Below are positions 32,532 through 36,718 of a stretch of 36,718 bases of DNA, in pieces. The translations under genes were made by a program, and so were the position numbers. The notes beneath the pieces were generated by a model, which saw nothing but the letters and a program-made list of their open reading frames with translations, was not told the DNA's origin and did not search any database. The stretch comes from an uncultured Acidobacteriota bacterium (lineage in GTDB: Bacteria > Acidobacteriota > UBA6911 > CAINFC01): positions 1 through 36,718 of the forward strand of contig CAINFC010000173.1 of assembly GCA_903847975.1 (NCBI GenBank), read 5' to 3'. Each line of letters starts with the position of its first letter. Positions within the stretch are counted from its first letter, which is position 1.

Positions 32532-33968
32532 ATGAATCGAATGATCGACCAGAACCTGGTAGCCCAGGTCGTCCAGGAAGTACTTGGAAAGCTGCAGGCC
32601 GGGGGCTTGCAGGCGGAGCCGTCCAAAGGCTGCGGAATGGGAGTTTATGCCACCATGGAAGAGGCGGTGGAGGCCGCCCACGCGGCTTTCCTCAAGCTGA
32701 CGGCCGGAGGAATCGCCGCCCGCCGGAAAGCGGTGCAGGCCATTCGCCGGCTCTGCCTGGAAAAGGCGGCCGAGTGGGGACGGATCGAATTCGACGAAAC
32801 CCGGATCGGACGCCTGGATCACAAGGTCGAGAAGCTGGCCATCTGCGCGGAGCTGGTGCCCGGCGTGGAATTTCTGACCCGCGACGCCTTCAGCGGGGAT
32901 CACGGCCTGACGGTCATCGAGTACACGCCGTGGGGAGTCATCGGGGCGGTAACGCCGGTAACCCACAGCGTTCCGACCCTCACCGGCAACGCAATCAACA
33001 TGATTGCTGCGGGGAATACGGTTGCTTTTAATGTGCATCCCGGCGGGGCGCGGTGCGCGGCCCTGGCCATCCGGACCTACAACCAGGAAATTTACAAAGC
33101 CACCGGGATCGAAAACCTGCTGACCATGGTGGAAAAACCGACCCTGGAAACCTTTGCGGTGCTGGGCAAGCACCCCCTGGTTCGACTCCTCTGCGTGACC
33201 GGCGGCCCGGGAGTCGTAAAAGCGGCCATGCAGGTCGGCAAGCGGGCTATTTGTGCCGGTCCCGGCAATCCTCCGGTGGTGGTGGACGAAACCGCCGACC
33301 TGGACCATGCCGCTCGCTGCATCATCCAGGGCGCGGCTTACGACAACAACCTCCTGTGCATTGGCGAGAAGGAGCTTTTTGTAGTGGAAAAAGTGGCCGA
33401 CGCCCTGATCGCCGCCCTGGTCCGGAACGGAGCCGTTTCGCTGACTTCGGCGCAGATCGATTCCCTGACGCGGGCAGCCTTCACGGCGGAGATGCAGGGA
33501 ACCGCCACTCACTCTCATCCGGCGGTGAACAAGAAATACGTGGGAGCGGATGCTGCCGTCCTGGCCCAGGCGGCCGGGGTCAGCGTTCCGCCCGGCACGC
33601 AGCTGCTCTTCGGGGAAACCGCCGCCTCGCACCCCTTTGTGGTCGGGGAGCAGATGATGCCCTTCCTGCCGCTGGTGCGGGTTCGCAATTTCGAAGCGGC
33701 TGTGGAGGAGGCGGTTCGCGCGGAGCACGGCTTCAAGCATACGGCCATCATTCACTCTCTTAACGTCTGCCACATGACGTATATGGCCCAGGCCGCCGAC
33801 ACCACGCTGTTTATTAAAAACGGGCCCTCGATGAGCGGCCTGGGGCTCAGCGGGGAAGGCTTCCTGAGCTACAGCATCGCCACCCCGACCGGAGAGGGAG
33901 TGACTACCCCGATGACCTTCACCCGGTCCCGGCGCTGCGTCATGGTCGACCAACTGAAGATTTACTAA
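32532..33968 (+). CDS. CoA-acylating aldehyde dehydrogenase (PduP/EutE-like, BMC type)
   Basis: 478 aa. An N-terminal amphipathic helix (residues ~5-21, IDQNLVAQVVQEVLGKL) and a Gly-rich linker form an encapsulation peptide. The catalytic domain follows: EYTPWGVIGAVTPVTHSVPT, FNVHPGGA, VTGGPGVVKAAM (NAD region) and the active-site C276 in YDNNLLCIGEKE, as in PduP/EutE. These enzymes oxidise aldehydes with NAD+ and CoA to acyl-CoA inside microcompartments. With a deoxysugar-phosphate aldolase next to it, lactaldehyde is the likely substrate (inferred). The weak site GGGA precedes the ATG. The aldolase gene follows by 11 bp. Confidence 0.94.
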   Translation: MNRMIDQNLVAQVVQEVLGKLQAGGLQAEPSKGCGMGVYATMEEAVEAAHAAFLKLTAGGIAARRKAVQAIRRLCLEKAAEWGRIEFDETRIGRLDHKVEKLAICAELVPGVEFLTRDAFSGDHGLTVIEYTPWGVIGAVTPVTHSVPTLTGNAINMIAAGNTVAFNVHPGGARCAALAIRTYNQEIYKATGIENLLTMVEKPTLETFAVLGKHPLVRLLCVTGGPGVVKAAMQVGKRAICAGPGNPPVVVDETADLDHAARCIIQGAAYDNNLLCIGEKELFVVEKVADALIAALVRNGAVSLTSAQIDSLTRAAFTAEMQGTATHSHPAVNKKYVGADAAVLAQAAGVSVPPGTQLLFGETAASHPFVVGEQMMPFLPLVRVRNFEAAVEEAVRAEHGFKHTAIIHSLNVCHMTYMAQAADTTLFIKNGPSMSGLGLSGEGFLSYSIATPTGEGVTTPMTFTRSRRCVMVDQLKIY

Positions 33969-33979
33969 GGCAAAAAATA

Positions 33980-35005
33980 ATGAACGTAGTCACCCAGAAG
34001 GAAGCGGAAGCATTTGTGGCCACCGGCGCCAAGGAGTACCGGGTTGGTACGGGAATGCTGCTGACCCCCAGCGCCCGGGACGTGTTCTCGAGCCATCAGG
34101 TGAAGATCGTGTCCGTGGAAGGGCCTTCGGGATCGGCTTCGCCGGTGCCATCGGCCGACCCTGCCAAAATGGAAGAGCTTTTTCGCAGCGAAGAGGCGGA
34201 GCGGATCAAGCGGGAAATCTGCGACATCGGCCGGAGGCTCTGGCAGCGCGAATACGTGGACGGCAACGGCGGCAATATCTCCTGCCGGCTTACGGAAAAC
34301 ACCTTTTTGTGCACCCCGACCCGGGTAAGCAAAGGGTTCATGAAGCCCGAGTCGATCAGCCTGGTCGACGGAGAAGGCCGACAGCTGGCGGGAACCGCCG
34401 CCCGAACCAGCGAAATCACCACCCACCTCGCCCTTTACCGAGGGGAGCCGAAGGCCAGGGCGGTCGTGCATGCCCACCCGGTTCATGCCACGGCGTTTGC
34501 CATCGCCGGCGTAGAGCCTCCCCCCTGCCTGATTCCCGAGCTGGAGGTGTTCGTGGGCCGGGTTCCCGTGGCTCCTTACAAGACGCCGGGCAGCGCGGAA
34601 ATGGCCGCGATCATCGAGCCGATGGCCGCCCAGCACCAGTCCATCCTGATGGGCAATCACGGGGTTATCTGCTGGGGGGATTCCGTCGAGGATGCCTATT
34701 TCAAGATGGAGATTACGGATGCCTATTGCCGCACCCTGATCGTGGCGGCGCACCTGAATCCCAGCCACTCGGGAATCCCGGCGGAAAAGATGCAGGATCT
34801 CCTGGAAATCAAGAAGCGGATGGGGCTGCCGGATCCCCGCTACAACCTGGAGGCGGTAAGGCTTTGCGAAATCGATCCCTGGGAGGTTCTGTCCGGCAAG
34901 GCCTCGCGGTGTTCTCCGGGTCCGGCCCCCGGGCTGGCGGATGTTTCCGAGGATCTGGTGAGGGAAATAACCGACCAGGTGATGAAAGCCCTCAGCCAGG
35001 GCTGA
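33980..35005 (+). CDS. Class II aldolase (fuculose/rhamnulose-phosphate aldolase-like) with extra terminal modules
   Basis: 341 aa, longer than a plain FucA-type aldolase (~215 aa). Core (about 70-290): GNGGNISCRL, TPTRVSKGFM, the catalytic E145 in TSEITTHLALY, zinc ligands H164 and H166 (VVHAHPVHATAF) and H227 (GNHGVI). It probably splits fuculose-1-P or rhamnulose-1-P to DHAP and lactaldehyde. Residues 1-48 form an extra module with LLTPSARD (27-34), reminiscent of the N-terminal segment of EutT-like BMC proteins. The C-terminus (323-338, SEDLVREITDQVMKAL) is an amphipathic helix after a Pro/Gly linker, a probable C-terminal encapsulation peptide. A kinase or isomerase for the sugar is not in the window. 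Confidence 0.9.
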   Translation: MNVVTQKEAEAFVATGAKEYRVGTGMLLTPSARDVFSSHQVKIVSVEGPSGSASPVPSADPAKMEELFRSEEAERIKREICDIGRRLWQREYVDGNGGNISCRLTENTFLCTPTRVSKGFMKPESISLVDGEGRQLAGTAARTSEITTHLALYRGEPKARAVVHAHPVHATAFAIAGVEPPPCLIPELEVFVGRVPVAPYKTPGSAEMAAIIEPMAAQHQSILMGNHGVICWGDSVEDAYFKMEITDAYCRTLIVAAHLNPSHSGIPAEKMQDLLEIKKRMGLPDPRYNLEAVRLCEIDPWEVLSGKASRCSPGPAPGLADVSEDLVREITDQVMKALSQG

Positions 35006-35054
35006 TCCTGCCGAAAACAGCCATTCTTTGGGGGAGGGGGGCCACGGACTGGAA

Positions 35055-35900
35055 ATGATTTCCTGCCGCAATCCCGTTGGTTTTCTTTGGGTGTTCCTGT
35101 CAGGTCTGTTCCTGTTCGAAGCAGCGGTCTGTTCCGCGGAGCTTTCGCCTCAAACCCTGGCGGCGTTCGACCGTTACACCCAGGAACGGGAGCGGAACAT
35201 CGAAGAGGAAATTCTTGTTCCATCCCGTTTTCTGTGGGTCGACCGGCTGCCCTCCGAAGAGCGGGAGCGATCCTATCGTCGGCTGAAAAGCGGTGACATT
35301 CTGATCGACGCCGGAAAGCGGGTCGATATCCCGGATGGCCTGATCCATCATTGGACCGGCGCGGGTTTTCTTCCCGGTGCCACCCTGGCCCAGACGCTCA
35401 GCTTCATCCGGGACTATGACCGCCATGCCGTCAACTACCAGCCCGAAGTGGCTGTCTCGCGGCTTATAGAACGCCAGGAGGAGAAGTTCCACATCCTTTT
35501 GCGGTTCAAGAAAAAGAAAGTGGTCACCGTGGTTCTGGACACCGAACACGAGGTGAATTTCCGCTCGATGGACGCCCGGCGCACTGTTTCCCGGGCGCAT
35601 ACGACGCGGATTTCCGAGGTGAGGGATGCCGGTACCCCCCAGGAGAAGATTCTGCCACCGGGCAGCGGCTGGGGTTTTCTCTGGAAGATGAACACCTATT
35701 GGCGCTTTTTTGAATCGGAGGGGGGCACCTTCGTGCAATGCGAAACCATATCCCTGAGCCGCGACGTACCGTTTGCCGTGGGGTGGATTGTCGGGCGTTT
35801 TGTCAACAGCGTGCCGGAGGAATCGCTGACCTTCACCTTGAGCAGAACCCGGGAAAAGGTTCTGGCTCTCCTTCCTGCTCGAATAGACGAAAAAAAGTAA
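35055..35900 (+). CDS. Exported START/SRPBCC-like protein, unknown function
   Basis: 281 aa from the ATG at 35055, where a signal peptide begins (residues 1 to ~28, GFLWVFLSGLFLFEAAVCSA). A TTG nine codons upstream is possible but less likely. A charged region (about 30-75) precedes a fold resembling the lipid-binding START/SRPBCC group: GLIHHWTGAGFLPGATLAQT, FHILLRFKKKKVVTVVLDTE, FLWKMNTYWRFFESEGGTFV, CETISLSRDVP and NSVPEESLTFTLSRTREKV. I recall similar acidobacterial hypothetical proteins. It follows the aldolase by 49 bp on the same strand. A role in the microcompartment is unlikely because it is exported. Confidence 0.7.
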   Translation: MISCRNPVGFLWVFLSGLFLFEAAVCSAELSPQTLAAFDRYTQERERNIEEEILVPSRFLWVDRLPSEERERSYRRLKSGDILIDAGKRVDIPDGLIHHWTGAGFLPGATLAQTLSFIRDYDRHAVNYQPEVAVSRLIERQEEKFHILLRFKKKKVVTVVLDTEHEVNFRSMDARRTVSRAHTTRISEVRDAGTPQEKILPPGSGWGFLWKMNTYWRFFESEGGTFVQCETISLSRDVPFAVGWIVGRFVNSVPEESLTFTLSRTREKVLALLPARIDEKK

Positions 35901-35950
35901 TTCGGCCGCCCGGAGACACCTGGTCACACGGGGTTTCCTGGCGAAAAACC

Positions 35951-36020
35951 CATTCGCCTTTCTTCCCGCTCTTCCTTTCTTCCTGTGAAAGGAAGAAGGG
36001 AAAGAAACACGAAGGGACCG
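35951..36020. repeat. R1 palindromic repeat, copy E (shortened)
   Basis: It starts like copies B and C (CTTTCTTCCCGCTCTTCCTTTC) but the loop is cut: TTCTTCCTGTGAAAGGAAGAAGGGAAAGAA. It lies between the stop of the START-like gene and the 3' end of the tRNA gene, again a transcript-end position for both. Confidence 0.75.
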
Positions 36021-36041
36021 GCTTCAGGAAAAGGGAAAGAA

Positions 36042-36126
36042 TGCCGAAGGAGGGAATCGAACCCTCATGTCCGCAAGGGACGCGGGATTTTGAGTCCCGT
36101 GCGTCTGCCAGTTCCGCCACTTCGGC
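36042..36126 (-). tRNA. tRNA-Leu (anticodon CAA)
   Basis: Read on the minus strand it begins GCCGAAG and ends CTTCGGC plus discriminator A, giving a 7-bp acceptor stem. The D region is GGCGGAACTGGCAGACGC. The anticodon arm CGGGA-CTCAAAA-TCCCG places CAA at 34-36 (decodes UUG). The long variable arm GTCCCTTGCGGAC marks a class II (Leu) tRNA. The T arm is GAGGGTTCGATTCCCTC. CCA is not encoded. Confidence 0.95.
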
Positions 36127-36152
36127 CTGCGTGCGAGGCAAAACAGTTCTAA

Positions 36153-36180
36153 ATTAACGCAAAGATTGCCGCCCTGTCAA
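36153..36180 (-). promoter_or_regulatory. Sigma70 promoter for tRNA-Leu
   Basis: On the minus strand a perfect TTGACA (36180-36175), a 16-nt spacer and GTTAAT (36158-36153, 4/6). The predicted start is about 20 nt upstream of the mature tRNA 5' end. Confidence 0.6.
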
Positions 36181-36362
36181 GCGGAATTGCCCCAGAAGCC
36201 TGTCCAAGAAACCGACATCTCCACCAAGATATCTGTAAGGGCGTGCGGCGCTCGCCCCATACTCCCCATTGCCTTACCGGCCGATTCCTCCGGGGGAGCA
36301 ATCGGTCCGTTTGTGGTACCGTTCTTTAAGATAATCTCGCAAAAAGTCGATATTTCATTTTG

Positions 36363-36579
36363 TTCTGCCGTCCCTAACGGGACTTGCGTGTGAACCGCAC
36401 GGGACGAAATAGCGGAGATCGTACCGTTTTACTCCGGCCTTGCCTCGTCAGGCCCTGCGTAATCCGGCACAGGACTGTGATTCTGAGGCCTAGTCCCGTC
36501 AGGGACGGCTAGATTTTAGCCCGGCAATTTATTGCCGGGTTGGCTCCAGCACAGGGCAAGTCCCATCGGGACGGCAGAA
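36363..36579. mobile_element. MITE-like element with terminal inverted repeats
   Basis: The left end (36363-36387, beginning TTCTGCCGTCCC) and the right end (36556-36579, ending GGGACGGCAGAA) are inverted copies of each other, matching over ~24 positions with one gap and a few changes. A third related hairpin, GTCCCGTCAGGGAC, sits inside at 36493-36506. There is no coding capacity. Size (~217 bp) and layout suggest a non-autonomous element or a repeat relic. Confidence 0.5.
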
Positions 36580-36638
36580 CCGGACGGAAAACGATTTTTT
36601 GCAAAGCCGTCCTTTAGAGGAAGCGGTAAAAAGTCTGG
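36575..36638. repeat. Right copy of the direct repeat at the window ends
   Basis: It starts CAGAAC-CGGACGG-AAAACG and matches bases 1-34 nearly exactly, then more weakly up to CGGTAAAAAGTCTGG. It directly follows the right end of the MITE-like element. Confidence 0.7.
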
Positions 36639-36698
36639 AACCCCGAAAGGGGTTCCGGATCACAGCCCGGGGTTGCGCCGCATAGGCGCTACCCCGGG
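36635..36698. repeat. Two strong hairpins at the right edge
   Basis: The first has a 10-bp stem (36635-36644 with 36649-36658, one G-T pair) closed by a GAAA tetraloop. The second pairs CCCGGGGT (36666-36673) and GCGCC (36675-36679) with GGCGC (36685-36689) and ACCCCGGG (36691-36698), with one T-T mismatch and loop GCATA. Confidence 0.75.
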
Positions 36699-36718
36699 TA
36701 GGCGGATTTGTTTAAAAC

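Larger units (their letters stand above)
36127..36718. other. Gene-free tail filled with hairpins and repeats
   Basis: No gene is supported; a 75-codon open frame at 36166-36393 has no ribosome site or recognisable content. Structures: the tRNA promoter (36153-36180); CCGATT/AATCGG with inner CTCC/GGAG (36281-36305); three GTCCC-n3/4-GGGAC hairpins (36370, 36493, 36560); CCCGGCAA/TTGCCGGG (36520-36539); and two long hairpins after 36635. Confidence 0.7.

Noticed and set aside
32211-33953. A 580-codon minus-strand frame opposite the aldehyde dehydrogenase
   Set aside because: It lies over BMC-H and the dehydrogenase, and its translation has no family features.
10939-36020. The R1 copies considered as a CRISPR array
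   Set aside because: Copies are kilobases apart, differ in orientation and length and have no spacers; no cas gene is present.
36042-36126. A tRNA-associated integration site for a mobile island
   Set aside because: No integrase gene and no duplicated tRNA 3' end was found in the window.
36166-36393. A 75-codon open frame after the tRNA
   Set aside because: No ribosome site, no family resemblance, and it runs through the tRNA promoter and repeat hairpins.

Overview
The window looks like GC-rich chromosome of a Gram-negative bacterium, probably in or near the Acidobacteriota (the Aminicenantes-type anaerobic branch is possible). This is inferred from several genes together: an Sm-like/Hfq protein with N- and C-terminal extensions, an operon of one active and one inactive M16 peptidase, a TPR protein with a carboxypeptidase-regulatory-like domain, a sulfatase, a START-like secreted protein and an alginate-export-type outer-membrane barrel. 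A Tat-exported rubredoxin-superoxide reductase suggests an anaerobic or microaerophilic life. No phage, plasmid, transposase or CRISPR was seen.

Left part (1-9 kb): AhpD-like and TPR genes, an Hfq-like gene, then a long minus-strand run eno - two family 2 glycosyltransferases - rfbB - rfbD - smpB - pepA, which mixes dTDP-rhamnose and surface-glycan genes with housekeeping genes. Middle (9-26 kb): CYTH protein, folD, a small membrane protein, folB and an MBL hydrolase on plus. These are followed by a TPR lipoprotein-like gene, rubredoxin-SOR and a sulfatase on minus, a 1174-aa hybrid histidine kinase, the M16 pair, a quinone-oxidoreductase-like gene and the outer-membrane barrel.

Right part (26.5-35.9 kb) is the most notable. 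A plus-strand bacterial microcompartment (BMC) operon encodes PduL - BMC-T - acetate/propionate-type kinase - BMC-H - CoA-acylating aldehyde dehydrogenase - class II aldolase. The gene set fits a shell that splits a deoxysugar phosphate (fuculose-1-P or rhamnulose-1-P) into DHAP and lactaldehyde, then converts lactaldehyde to lactoyl-CoA, lactoyl-P and lactate with ATP gain. Divergent to it lie an SDR dehydrogenase, lutB and lutC, which belong to the lactate-oxidising LutABC complex; lutA is absent. No pentameric BMC-P vertex gene is present. The operon has two control elements visible in sequence: a 7-bp-arm palindrome overlapping the promoter of an apparently leaderless pduL, and a strong intrinsic terminator whose loop contains the BMC-H stop codon, ahead of the two enzyme genes.

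Intergenic DNA carries at least two repeat families. Five copies of a ~100-bp imperfect palindrome (R1) sit downstream of stop codons in either orientation. A second family carries GGACTTnTTRCCG-like ends (R2). The window closes with a tRNA-Leu(CAA) gene and ~600 bp of dense hairpins. Part of that tail (36575 onward) is a direct repeat of the first ~70 bases of the window.
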